Shown: piece after piece, positions 47,374 to 57,520 of the stretch
Position numbering within the stretch: the first letter of the stretch is position 1
How the letters are laid out: each line of letters begins with the position of its first letter
NCBI RefSeq assembly: GCF_921293095.1
Contig: NC_060259.1
Location: 23,567,812 to 23,631,811, forward strand
DNA length: 64,000 bases
DNA from: Ischnura elegans
Taxonomy: Eukaryota > Arthropoda > Insecta > Odonata > Coenagrionidae
Direction: 5' to 3'
Position numbers and translations under genes: made by a program
The notes under the pieces: model-generated
Told to the model about the DNA's origin: nothing
What the model saw: the letters and a program-made list of their open reading frames with translations, nothing else
Databases searched by the model: none

Positions 47374-47757
47374 TGCAAGTGGAACTAGGGGTACAAAGAA
47401 AACAGCTGAAGAGTCTAATATGTATGCATAGGCGGATCCAGGGGGGGGCACGGGGGCACGTGCCCCCCCCAGATCCTCAAAAATATGCATGATTTTTAAT
47501 ATGGTGCCATTATCATTGCGTTCGTTTTGTATTACGAGGTATCCTTGTGCCCCACCCAGAACAAAATCCTGGATACGGCCTTGCTTGTGCCCCTCCCAGA
47601 AAAAAATCCTGGATCCGCCCCTGTATGTATGACTCAAGAATGAGGAAATCTTAATCTTGAAGAAGGTTCAAAACTGCCTTGAAGCATTGGAGATGTTGAT
47701 AGTTGATATGACGGAAGATAAAGAAAGAAGTAAGGGCTTGAAGTATTGTGAACTAGG
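47374..47757. repeat. Direct-repeat copy 1, split by a MITE
   Basis: Starting ATGCAAGTGGAACTA and ending GTGAACTAGGTA, this block is nearly identical to 48630-48803 apart from the 197-bp MITE and its duplicated octamer at 47427-47631. It flanks the LINE fragment on the left. Confidence 0.85.
47427..47623. mobile_element. hAT-type MITE, copy A (filled site)
   Basis: The element runs from CATAGGCGGATCC to GGATCCGCCCCTG and is flanked by TATGTATG on both sides (47419-47426, 47624-47631). The second copy of the host sequence (48630-48803) has a single TATGTATG and no insert. This filled/empty pair fixes the ends exactly. Frames across it (SRIFFWEGHKQGRIQDF type) are chance translations. Confidence 0.93.
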
Positions 47758-47759
47758 TA

Positions 47760-48629
47760 TCTATGTCTCCGGAAGAAGGTGTGGACTTTCTTTACTCAAT
47801 CCTTGAGAGTGGGGTCAAAGATTTTGTGCCCATTGTGAAACCTAAGTCAAAAAATTCCCCTCTTGGTTCAAAGCAGATACCATTCGCTCACTTGGAAACA
47901 AGAATCGTGCTTGGTATCTTTATAAATCTTTCCCGAACGAGGAAACTCGAACTACATTCACTAACCTTCTTCGCTGTTCCAAAACGCTAATTCGCTGTGA
48001 TCACAAGGAGTATGTTCAGGGCATGTGTTCATCCATTTCCTCCAACCCAAGAAAATTCTGGTCCTTTGTGAATAGTCGCCGAAAGTCTCCAAGCATCCCC
48101 CTTCACGTGACCTATAACAATCTCGAGGCTGTGGGTCCAGATAGACCAAACTTATTCAATCGATTCTTTACTGATTGCTTAGCTCCTTCATCTACTCTCT
48201 CTAATAAAATTGATAACATCCCCACGCCAATTCGTGGCCATTGTCTATCTAACGTTATCACAGATCCCAAAGAAGTATTTGAGTATCTCTCCAAAATCCC
48301 TCTCCATCGTGCCCCTCGTCCCGATGGTTTGAGCCCCAAACTAATTAGACATTGCGCATCCTCCCTCTCTCTTCCATTGAGCCTCCTACTGAACCGTTGC
48401 TTTTCCCTCGGCACCTTCCCCTCCCAATGAAAAATTGCCAACATCATTCCCATACATAAAAATGGCCCTAAAGATGAAGTCTCAAACTACCGCCCAATAT
48501 TGATACTTCCGATGCTATCTTCAGTTTGTGAAAGGATTATTCTCAACAGGCTCTACTACTTCACTTCTCCTTTTTTATCAAATAATCAGCATGGTTTCCT
48601 TCCGGGACGCTCCTGCCTGACCAAATTGG
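47760..48629 (+). pseudogene. Jockey-like LINE fragment, N-terminal RT region
   Basis: Frames give LYSILESGVKDFVPIV, FPNEETRTTFTNLLRCSKTL, SSNPRKFWSFVNSRRKSPSI and HRAPRPDGLSPKLIRHCASS. After a stop (48427-48429) they give KIANIIPIHKNGPKDEVSNY and NNQHGFLPGRSCLT. These are the linker and first RT blocks of Jockey-type LINEs (FW-FVN, PDG-SP, I-PIHK-G, NYRPI, GF-PGRS). The fragment stops abruptly at the right direct repeat, with no 3' end or tail. Confidence 0.8.
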
Positions 48630-48803
48630 ATGCAAGTGGAACTAAAGAAAACAGCTGAAGAGTCTAATATGTATGACTCAAGAATGAGGAAATCTTAATC
48701 TTGAAGAAGGTTCAAAACTGCCTTGAAGCATTGGAGATGTTGATAGTTGATATGACGGAAGATGAAGAAAGAAGTAAGGGCTTGAAGTATTGTGAACTAG
48801 GTA
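48630..48803. repeat. Direct-repeat copy 2 (empty MITE site)
   Basis: An uninterrupted copy of the block at 47374-47757, differing by a few bases (for example a short GGGGTAC gap near its start). It follows the LINE fragment immediately. Confidence 0.85.
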
Positions 48804-48853
48804 ATTAGCATGATGGACATGAATGAATATTCACTAATTTAAATAAATTAGAC

Positions 48854-49155
48854 CAGGGGCGCAGCTAGGAATTAAGGCTGGGGGGGGTTTAGGTGTAACT
48901 AATACTGGAGTGTGTGGGAGTATGGAAAAGGTACCCACAAGGATAAGCGGTATGTGTGAGATTGATAAATTTTGGAATTTCAAGAAAAATGGTTAAAATT
49001 GGTGAGTTTTACGGCTCTCTGAGAGATATTTTATTGATCCTTACGCTATTCTATTAGTAATATCAATCCAATTAAGTAAAATGGATTAAACATAAAATTT
49101 CTCTGAGCTCTGGAGGGGGTTTTATCCCCCCAAACCCCCCCTCGCTGCGTCACTG
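48854..49155. mobile_element. hAT-type MITE with perfect 8-bp TSD
   Basis: The left end CAGGGGCGCAGCTAGG and the right end (complement CAGTGACGCAGCGAGG) form inverted repeats. AATTAGAC flanks both sides exactly (48846-48853, 49156-49163). G- and C-runs lie near the termini. Non-coding. Confidence 0.9.
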
Positions 49156-49384
49156 AATTAGACAGCACGCTGAGAAATTAGGGTATGCTGAACACTAGAG
49201 CTGGGAGTTTCAGTACATTTTTAGGAATTCGTTCACGTGGTTAGATTTTTGACAATGATAAGATTTTTCACATTGTCCATAATGAAAAAAATCATATAAA
49301 TTCATGATTATTTTGACTGAGCCTAATCCACAAATCCATGATGCACACACAGCAGATCCAAGTGATTTTCAATGTTTTACATAG

Positions 49385-49480
49385 GGGTCGTTCCATTTCA
49401 AATCAACCGGGCCCTGACACCCACCGTCTCCAATTTTCATTAAACTTTCCATGGTCATACATTCTGGTATGATTAGAGAT
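49385..49480 (+). mobile_element. Terminus related to the 10445-11818 transposon
   Basis: GGGTCGTTCCATTTCAAATC, then GACACCCACCGTCTCCAATT, is the same layout as the inverted right end of 10445-11818 (GGGTCATTCCATGTCAGTTC, GACACCCACCG...). No matching opposite end was found. The C-terminal-type coding at 51513-51232 lies in the orientation expected if this is the 3' end of the element. Confidence 0.6.
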
Positions 49481-50125
49481 TGTGTACAATTTTAGCCTCC
49501 AACTGTTGATTGTTTATGAAATATGAGCAATTGAATTTTGGGTGTGACCCCTACAGTGCCGCAACGTGCACCAAATTGTTATTTTTATTTTTATCCATAA
49601 CCCCATTCTTTTGTTATGAAAAGTCATGATTTCCTTCTAGAGCTAAGTAGTCCATAATGATCCCAAGATTATCATTGTATATGAACTGCATGAAGTAATT
49701 CAGCTGCAAAAAAATAAAGTTTACAAAAAATCTCGCTTGTACCATTTTTCATTGTCAGCATCCACAAGGAAAGGCCATGCAAATACAGACTCATGGTTCA
49801 GTTTTAAGTAATCATTAATGTATGAGCAAAGATCCTGAGAAAAAAATCATGAGTCCAGCATTCCTTAAGAAAAAAAATACTTATTCTTTGTCATGGGAAA
49901 AAAAGGCATCTTTTCCAAGGCACATAGAAATTACATGATGTAGAGGAGAGATAAGCATTTACTTGTATGATTGAACTATATCGGAGCATGCGTTATCTCA
50001 CTACAGTGTATGCTATTGGCTAGTAGAGTAGGAAACACACGAGCAATCATGTGAATGCCCCCACGTACTGTTAATTTGGTACTATCAGGACTATTCGAGC
50101 TGAGGGAGTTTTATTTAAAAAAAAC
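49481..50125. other. Unassigned, possibly element interior
   Basis: AT-rich sequence following the 49385 terminus. No frame with recognisable motifs. Confidence 0.35.
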
Positions 50126-50762
50126 TAGAGATGGGTCGACTCGCAGATTTCTCGGACTCGAATATTGAATTTGAATATTAAATCATTGCTCGAATATTCG
50201 AATACCTTGAATACTAAACGATGAATGCGGGAAAGTTTGACTTGGTTGCCTATGCAGCAGGAAACACAAGATTTTGGCTGGTAATTGTGATTTCCTTTAA
50301 AGGATTCAAACAGGATTTTAGCAGATTAATGCAATATTTTAATTTTATGGAAGCAATTGGGCATATAGTTGACTCAACTAACATATCTTTCAAATACTCT
50401 AAGGGGACACACCACCTCGCGAAAAAATGATTGCATGACGTCTCGGCATTTACACTGCTACGATGGATTTCTGTCTGATGTATACAAATGCCTTTCTGTC
50501 TTATCTACCAAACGCCATTTCAGCGGCACGCCCTCTGATCTGATACTCGGCTTCATCCAACTTCTTATTTTCAACAGGTAGCTTGGTTAACCCCCACTGC
50601 TGCCACCAATGACGTGCCTGCGACAGTGGATGGCGCGAAATTCAAAGTATTCGAGGTATTCGAGAGTGTACCTTTAGCATAATTATTCGAGATCTCGAAT
50701 ATCGAATACTTTCCTGTATTCGAGGTATTCGAGTATTCGCGGATACTATTCACACATCTCTA
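50126..50762. mobile_element. MITE with TAGAGATG ends holding a second repeat
   Basis: The ends TAGAGATGGGT and (complement) TAGAGATGTGT are inverted, with subterminal AATATTCGAATA-type words on both sides. Flanking octamers AAAAAAAC and AAAAAAAA match 7 of 8. The inner part (50218-50600) is homologous to 9490-10070 in the Tigger-like composite and begins ATGAATGCGGGAAA, so one repeat probably lies inside the other. Confidence 0.6.
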
Positions 50763-51231
50763 AAAAAAAACCTCCAGGAACCATGGTACACTATTACATT
50801 CTACATTCCGTTTAACCTCAGTCCAAAGACCAGGTATGCACATCTCATATCCAGATGTATTGACATCACAGGAATGTATATTATCAAATGTCAAAAGGAA
50901 CTGTAATTGATCATTTGAATTGAGAAATTTCTCATGTACTTCACACTAATCCTTATTTTCAATGTTTCATTTAGTTATTCTACATCACTGGAAACTTGGT
51001 AAAAACAGTACAATTCAAATCACCATCCTTACCAATTGATTTGGAAGTGAACTTCCTCTTAACTGGCTGACCACATTCTAAGATGTCTTAATTTTTTCAC
51101 CAACTTTAAATATTTTTTTTAATGTTGGCCTCCCTCAAGAAGTACTATGACCTTCCAGAGCTTATGGTTGCAGGAGGATTAAGCATACACAATAAGTGTC
51201 CTAGTGACACACAGCAAACATCTCTCTCTGG

Positions 51232-51513
51232 CTAAGAGAATAAAGGAGAGGGACCTTTAAGTGTCGTGAACTTAACTGAAATATCACCTCCTTCATGGTT
51301 GAGAGCTTCCACTAGTCCAAAGTACCACTCCTTACTGTAGATACAAGCTGCGTGTGAACCAACAGCCAAATTATCTGGGAAATCCACTTTTTCAGAGCAA
51401 AAATAAAATACAATGCTGTACTCATCATCCAGGCCAGTGAACTTTGCAGCGACTCTTCTATCCAATAAAACTAATATCACACCTGAGGTCATCATTTCAT
51501 GTAGGAAGCCCAT
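51232..51513 (-). pseudogene. Likely C-terminal part of a TE-encoded protein
   Basis: The minus frame reads AVGSHAACIYSKEWYFGLVE and ALNHEGGDISVKFTTLKGPS. The phrase G-Y-A-IY-KEWY-G-VE-...-D--VKF---KGPS resembles the small C-terminal module that I recall from the same high-copy arthropod protein family as the 10463-10911 fragment (YD--WYIG-VE, V-VKFMHPKGP-S). The typical W-P ending is absent and the frame ends early. Tentative. Confidence 0.4.
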
Positions 51514-52279
51514 TCATTTTCTATCATCTTTGATACGTGTTCTCCTGGTTAGACAGGCACATGCTTTTATTTTAACAGCTGGGTCTGCAATGTGGCTCTC
51601 TGAAACATCCACCCCAGCAACCTTAAGGCAAAGGCACAGACAGGATTAAGGTGGTAAATAGCACAATACGAACAACCTAGAAGACAACACACAGTTGTAA
51701 AAACTCAACCCTCGCAGCAAACTAATTGAAAGTTTCAATTCAATCCATCATTTTCCTCGAAAGAATAGAGAACCAGGATTGAAAATGGCAAAGGCCAGGG
51801 TAGCTTGCTACTTTTCCACTACCATTTTAAAGGACAGGGTGTTGCCAATGAAATATGAAGCAGTTATAACCTAAATGTCACAAGTAAAGGTACAAGTCAC
51901 ATCACCTTCTAGCTGGAGTGAAAGACAGGTAAATAATGCCAAAATTATAAAATTGCATAGCAATTAAACATATGGATATATCAGCTAGCAAAATCCCAAC
52001 AGAGATAGCAATCCTACACTTCAATGAATGAGCAAAATCAAATTATCATGGTAACTAATGGGCTCTTGTCATCATACCCATATTTACCAATAGTCCATAT
52101 TAGGTACCACAAAGTACTACATACCTCCACTTGTACAGGCTGAAAGCCCATCAACTAAAATGCATTATACTAGGATAATTGGGTTTTGACTAAGTTGTAT
52201 CACCAATAAATTATAGCTCATGGGATGAGAGACAAATCTCAGAACCCAACAACCAAAGCAGGTTATAACTTGCTATCCA
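51514..52279. other. No feature recognised
   Basis: AT-rich intergenic-type sequence between the TE-coding relic and the LINE 3' tail. Confidence 0.4.
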
Positions 52280-52969
52280 TTATTTATTTATTTATGTAAT
52301 GCCAAAAACAGCACTAAGGCATTTACATTGGGTTTATTAACAAAATAAATTATGTAAATATAATTAAAAAGCATGTATAATAATAATCTCATAAATAACA
52401 ATGACTTTCAACATATACAATACATACAAAAGGTGGGTGTTAAAAAGATAGTCTTTTCAGTTGGTTATTAAAATTGGAGCAGGAGGCAAAGAGGTCAAGA
52501 GAAGAAGAAGTATTTGAGATTGAATTGAAAATGGAGGGTAAGGGGTAACAGAGGGAGCTATGAGATATTGCCAGACAGAAATTGGGCTGGTGCAGAGCTT
52601 CATTATTGTGGGTTTTGCGAGCTGGAATGCGGAGTGAAAAGCATGTTAGGAGATCAATGTATCTGAAGGACCCATTCACAATGAAGTAAAGAAATTTGAT
52701 GTCTGATGTCAATCGGTGGAGGGTGGGGTGTAATAATCCAAGCGAATGAAGTATTTTGACACGTGAAGAGAATCTGAGGTGAGGTGTGCGATGGGGAACT
52801 ATTGCTAAGAAGAAATTGAGCGGACAGCAATAAATACATCGCAGTGGATTTTCCAGGATACACAATTGCCATTTATTGCACCATTTCTCTACCGATTGAA
52901 GAGCAGTTTGTAAAACCAGGGAATCAGCCGCGGTGTTAACCCTTTTAAATATTTTACAATCGTCGGCAT
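52280..52969 (-). pseudogene. Jockey-like LINE, 3' half (from the ADD codons)
   Basis: Reading from 52969 the minus strand opens with A-D-D-C-K-I-F, the end of the catalytic YADD box, and continues SLVLQTALQSVEKWCNKWQL and LHSLGLLHPTLHRLTSDIKF to a stop at 52440. The frame is open over about 175 codons. The 3' part is AT-rich with a TTATTTATTTATTTA-type tail near 52280. The other half lies at 56684-57088; the LTR element lies between, flanked by GGCAT. Confidence 0.85.
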
Positions 52970-52980
52970 TGCTGTAGATT

Positions 52981-53590
52981 CATTGGCTCCGTTAATTTGT
53001 TTAACCTGATGGTGGCTAATCTCAACTGACTGACAGTAGGCCGCTACCTTGGCGAGGGTTCTGTCCTCCATTCGCAGCAAAGACTCTTGAACGCCCTTGT
53101 CCGGGATGCCTTGAATCACGCGGTAGATCATCATATTTTCTTCCTGAGGGGCTGGACTATCATAACAACAATTCTTTATAAGTCGCCCACAATCTGTCAG
53201 AAAGCGGTCAAATGTCTCTCCTTCCTGTTGGAACCGTTGATGAAACACGAACAGTTCGTAAATTGAGTCTTGCTTTGGATTTACAAACTTTTCGTAAGCT
53301 TCCTTAACTTTGACGTAAGCTAGCTTATTTACATTAGATAAATCAAAAGTTTCAAATAGAGCTTGCAACCCTGCGATCCCAACATAGTTTTAAGGAGAGC
53401 TATTTTCACTTTGTCCGCCGATTCATCTTGTCCCGTGGTGATAAGATAATTTTCAAAATCCCCCACAAATATAAGCCAATCTTTCTAGGCGGAAGGGCTC
53501 TCTAAATCGACAATATCGGGCAGTTTAACAAGGGGAATACCTGCCATCTCTGCAGTTTCGGTAGTATCTAAACCACTTGGAGTACTCCAC
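52981..53590 (-). pseudogene. Inverted Gypsy gag region
   Basis: The minus strand reads EMAGIPLVKLPDIVDL near its start, then LIFVGDFENYLITTGQDE, LFETFDLSNVNKLAYVKVKE, FVNPKQDSIYELFVFHQRFQ and LIKNCCYDSPAPQEENMMIY, ending at HHQVKQINGANES. These are gag features of K02A2.6-like Ty3/Gypsy elements (FE-YL-ATG, VNPK-N-IYE, F--R-Q-GE-FD-FLTDL, EE-+R-RI--G). A TAG lies in the N-terminal part (53486-53488) and frame changes occur near 53380. No zinc knuckle is present. Orientation is opposite to pol, which is abnormal. Confidence 0.8.
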
Positions 53591-53592
53591 TG

Positions 53593-54512
53593 TTGGGAAT
53601 ACAATCATGTGTTGATTTCAATCTGGTAAAATGTGTCCATGATATTTCCTGTAGTAATAGAGATGCTTTTGTGTTACATTATAAGGAAAATTTCAGTGGG
53701 ATAGGCTGTTTACCACAAAAATGTAAACTTGTCATTAGAAGTAATGCAAGCCCTGTTTGTAAACCCCCAAGGAGAGTTCCTAGTTCCATTAAGCCTCAGT
53801 TGAAATCAGAGCTGGATAGGCTGGAAAAGAAGGGTATTATAAAAGAGGTAGATACCCTTGATGCCAATTCTTGGGTTAGTAACTTGGTTATTGTCGAAAA
53901 ACCTTCAGGTAAACTAAGATTGTGTCTGAACCCCACTGAATTAAACTAAGTGATTCTCAGAATTTTCATGAAATTCCCTCAATTGAACAGTTGTCTGAAA
54001 AATTAAGTAATAAGCACATATATTCAGTGTTTGATCTAAAAGAAGGGTTTCATCAGCTACGGCTTGACAATGATTCGTCGTTCAAGTGTTGTTTCTCTAC
54101 CCTATTTGGGTGCTACAAATATTTACGCATGCCATATGGGTTGTCCAATGCCCCAGAGATGTTTCAAAAAGTAACTGAGCAAAATTTTGGAGATATTACA
54201 GGTGTAGTTTTGTTTTTTGATGATATTCTATGTACCGGAAGCTCCCAAGCTGAGCATGATGAGTGAGTAAAACAACTGATGGAGAGGGCAAAAGAAGTTG
54301 GGGCCAAGTTCAATGGAGACAAACTCCAGTACAAAGTATCTCAGGTGAAGTATGTTGGGCAAATATTTTCTAAAGAAGGTAAGAAACCAGACCCGGATCG
54401 TATTCATGCCTTGGTAAACTTGCCCGCACCAGGTGATCGCAAAGAACTACAGAGAGTCTTAGGAATGTTTAATTATGTTCGGACATACATACCAAATACG
54501 TCCAACAGTTGA
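53593..54512 (+). pseudogene. Gypsy pol: reverse transcriptase
   Basis: The product contains SNASPVCKPPRRVPSSIKPQ, LDRLEKKGIIKEVD, LVIVEKPSGKLRLCLNPTEL and, after a TAA (53947-53949) and a shift, YSVFDLKEGFHQLRLDNDSS (first catalytic Asp), YLRMPYGLSNAPEMFQKV and VVLFFDDILC with the F-x-DD catalytic pair. A TGA follows (54264-54266), then KYVGQIFSKEGKKPDPDRIH and RKELQRVLGMFNYVRTYIPN to another TGA (54510-54512). The order matches Ty3/Gypsy RT of the K02A2.6 type. No upstream protease region is seen. Confidence 0.9.
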
Positions 54513-55220
54513 GCTCCTCTCCATGATTTACTTAAAACTGATGTTGCATGGCAATGGCTTCCGAGCCATGAAATGGCATTCACTCGGCTTAAAAATCTAG
54601 TATCCAATGCCCCTGTACTGGCTAACTTTGATCCCAGTGCTAAATTAGTTATACAATGTGATGCTTCACTAAGTGGGCTAGGGTGTACGTTGTTTCAGGA
54701 AGGTCCTAAAGGTCTTAAACCAGTGCACATAGCCTCAAGATCACTCACCAGCAGTGAGTGCAATTATTCACAAATAGATAAAGAGCCTTTAGCAGTCTAT
54801 TTTGCAGCTTCCAAATTTCGTTACTATGTTTATGGCAAACCAGTCCTGGTTCAGAGTGATCATAAGCCCCTAATCAATGTTATGACTAAACCAGTGCATC
54901 AAATTGGTGCTGTTCGTTTGCAGCGACTAAGGTTGAAATTATTGAAGTATCAGTTAAATGTTACTTATTTATCGGGTAAACTTATGCATTTTGCCGACCA
55001 TTTGTCACGCTCTTATGTTACAGACCATGTCACTGATGACCCACAAATGCTAGAGGTAGTCCATTCCATTAGCAAGCATCTGCCTATGTCAAAAGAGCGT
55101 CTGTCTCAGTTTCAATTGGAAACTAGCAAAGATATGGTCTTGAGTCAAATAAGTCAATTTTGCAAGTCAGCCTGGCCAGTTTATAAAAAGTTATTTGATG
55201 AGTGTAAAACGATATTATAA
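54513..55220 (+). pseudogene. Gypsy pol: RNase H domain
   Basis: Following the RT, the frame reads AFTRLKNLVSNAPVLANFDP, LVIQCDASLSGLGCTLFQEG (RNase H Asp), ASRSLTSSECNYSQIDKEPL (Glu), and VLVQSDHKPLINVMTKPVHQ (Asp). The tether YQLNVTYLSGKLMHFADHLS follows. It ends at TAA 55218-55220. The acidic RNase H residues that I can align are retained. Confidence 0.88.
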
Positions 55221-55262
55221 GCTAAAAAATGATCTTTGTTTTGAAGAGGGTTTAATTTTTTA

Positions 55263-55856
55263 GGGGAAAAAGTAGTAGTTCCAGGTGCTTTGAGATCGTA
55301 TGTCCTTAAGTTGCTACATGAGGGTCACTGTGGAGAAACTAAAACTAAGGCTAGAGGTAGAGGGTTATTTTATTGGCCAGGCATGTCATCTAGCATTATA
55401 GATTACATAAAATCATGTAGAATATGTGAGAAGTTTCGCCCAGCCAATTTTAAGCAACCATTGCAACCCCGATCTTTGGCAAATCTTCCATATGAAAAAG
55501 TGGGTGCAGATATATTTGACTATTCTGGTAAATGTTATCTTGTCCTCATAGACAAGTGTTCTAAGTGGGTTGATATTTGCAAACTTAAGTCCAAAACAGC
55601 ACCAGCTGTCATAGATGCTATGCAGACTGTGTTCAGTACTCATGGGTTTCCTCGACTTCTCCTGGCAGGCAACATGCCATTTGCGTCCTGGGAGTGTAGG
55701 CAGTACTATAAAAGTAATGAAATAGAGCTGAGAACAAGTAGTCCTCACTATCCACGCTCTAATGGACTTGCGAAAATATGGGTGAAGCTTAGTAAAATGA
55801 TTCCAAAAAAGAGTCAGGAAGAAAAATCCGATTTCAGAAACCTTTTGCGTGAATAA
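55263..55856 (+). pseudogene. Gypsy pol: integrase with damaged active site
   Basis: The N-terminal zinc site appears as LLHEGHCGETKTKARGRGLF, then SCRICEKF. The core starts KVGADIFDYSGKCYLVLIDK, with the first Asp. Where related elements have S-D-N-G this copy reads LAGNMPF, so the second Asp is Gly. In the third block (SSPHYPRSNGLAKIWVKLSK) the usual Glu after GLA is Lys. Two of the three catalytic acidic residues are therefore lost, and a TAA (55854-55856) interrupts the domain. Confidence 0.88.
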
Positions 55857-56471
55857 CGAAACACTCCTCTGCCTGGACTAGACTGGTCCCCATCTCAGTT
55901 GCTGGTTAATCGTTTACTACGCACAAAGATGCCGGTTACGTATAACACGCTTAAGCCCAAAGTCATCAGACCACAGGATGTGGTAAAAGCGTTACAATCA
56001 AAGCCGAACCAAATGAAATCCAACTGTGATAAAACCTCCAGATGGAAGGAAGTTACTTTTCATATGGGTGAAAAGGTACTCATTAAAACAAGCAAGTGTG
56101 ACAATTGGGAGCATGGTGTCATTGTAAATAGACATAAAAGTCCTCGTTCGTATTTGGTGAGAAATTCAGTGGGAAATGTAGTGAGGCGTAATATCATACA
56201 TTTAAAAAAAAGAGTAGTAGCATGTCCCTCATCTTATGCAACATTACTACCAGATGTGAATGCAGCAATCCATAATGCTGTAGAGTCAGAGAATCAAAAT
56301 GTTGTACTAAGATCTGATATATATCCTGTTCATCCACCTATGTCTACCGCTGGGAGTGGTCATGTGAATCAACCAGGTGTACCCAACCCTATTGTACATC
56401 CTGCTGGCCTACCTATAACTACTACAAGGAGTGGCCATATGGTTAAACCTCCAAGGCGTCTTGGTTTGTAA
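55857..56471 (+). pseudogene. Gypsy pol: integrase C-terminal region
   Basis: Reads QLLVNRLLRTKMPVTYNTLK and SNCDKTSRWKEVTFHMGEKV, then a chromodomain-free tail with RSYLVRNSVGNVVRRNIIHL and a Pro/Ser/Thr-rich end. This is the GPY/F-like integrase tail (GE-V-I---K--W--G-I-----PRSY-V----G-V-RRN--HL). It ends with TAA 42 bp before the LTR. Confidence 0.8.
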
Positions 56472-56501
56472 ACTTTCAATTTTTATGTTCTTTTTACTCC
56501 T

Positions 56502-56512
56502 AAAAGGGGAGG
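56502..56512 (+). promoter_or_regulatory. Polypurine tract
   Basis: AAAAGGGGAGG directly precedes the 3' LTR (TGTTGTAGATC). It is the plus-strand primer of LTR retrotransposons. Confidence 0.85.
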
Positions 56513-56683
56513 TGTTGTAGATCTTTAATCTGTGTGAATCTTCAGGGTTGGCCACCATGTAACTTGGTGTGGAAACTTAGAAGGTTGACCTCTAGGTTTA
56601 GATATATATCTGTGCATCACTGTGGATTGAAGTTAGTTTTGTATTGCAATAAGTTTTTACACCACAATAAAAAGATTAAAACA
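56513..56683 (+). repeat. 3' LTR, 171 bp
   Basis: Starts TG and ends CA, preceded by the polypurine tract and followed by the target duplicate GGCAT. An AATAAA-type word occurs near the end (CACAATAAAAAG). The 5' partner is reduced to about 11 bp at 52970. Confidence 0.85.
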
Positions 56684-57088
56684 GGCATAGAGGAGAACAC
56701 CACAGCTAGAGGGAAGAATGTCATCAATAATGTCGTCAACGTAGAGAGTAAACAGAAGTGGGATTAATACACTGCCTTGAGGCATGCCAGAAGAAACAGG
56801 TAAGTAATGCAACAAAATACCTTCTATTAGAACTCTTTGGCTGCGGGAAGTCAGGAAATTAGAGACTAAACATAAGAGAGTGCCATAAGAGAGTGCCAAA
56901 CGTGACTGGAGTTTATGGATGAGGAGGGTATGATTAACGGAATCATAAGCTTTAGAAAAGTCAATGTAACAGACATCCAGCTGATACCTTTTTTCAAAGG
57001 CAGAAATTATATGGTGGTGCAGTATAGAGAGATTAGTAAGGCAGGTCCTACCAGGAAGAAAGCCAGGCCAATCTATTTCTGAAACCAT
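56684..57088 (-). pseudogene. Jockey-like LINE, 5' RT half
   Basis: The minus strand reads WPGFLPGRTCLTNLSILHHH, QLDVCYIDFSKAYDSVNHTL (catalytic Asp), RSQRVLIEGILLHYLPVSSG, MPQGSVLIPLLFTLYVDDII and ends CGVLLYA at the LTR element. The next codons, DD, are found at 52969 on the other side. The 5' part of the LINE is missing. It is similar to the 47760 fragment (FLPGRSCLT). Confidence 0.85.
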
Positions 57089-57520
57089 TATCGCACATAC
57101 TTTCAGTGCAAGCAGTTAAGTAGTGTAGTAACACACTAGCATGCATGACTATATAGCAACTACCCTCGAGAAGTAAGATAACAAATATTTTTTTATAGGC
57201 CACAGAAAAACATCAACTGGTATACCTTCCCTCCTAGCCTCTCATAAATGTATGCATTACTTGATCAAACCTTCCTTTCGCCATAAAACCAAAGTTTTCC
57301 ACTTTCGTTCATTCACTTCATTATTGCATTGGCTTCTCCAACTAAGACTTCTTTGGGACTTTAAAATACTCTGAAGATGAATTATTGTAATCCTGCACCT
57401 TAACATATTACATCATGTGCACACATAAATTGGTATCAATTATCACTTCTCTAGCCATGCTGTATATAATTATAAACACACATGGGCAAATGATGGACAC
57501 CACTGGTTCACTGGCATAAC
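57089..57520. other. No feature recognised
   Basis: AT-rich sequence; no frame or repeat boundary supported. Confidence 0.4.

Larger units (their letters stand above)
52970..56683 (+). mobile_element. Ty3/Gypsy LTR retrotransposon, rearranged
   Basis: Flanked by GGCAT on both sides (52965-52969, 56684-56688). The 3' LTR is 56513-56683 (TGTTGTAGATC...AAAACA), preceded by a polypurine tract. The 5' side keeps only about 11 bp of LTR (TGCTGTAGATT), immediately followed by gag in inverted orientation. Pol runs forward. The element sits inside the YADD codons of a Jockey-like LINE; removing it and one GGCAT restores that frame. Confidence 0.9.

Noticed and set aside
47368-47637. Minus frame with a GGSRIFFWEGHKQG-type peptide
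   Set aside because: It lies across a MITE; the same peptide recurs at 57408-57722 and 59481-59927 only because the MITE recurs. Not a gene.
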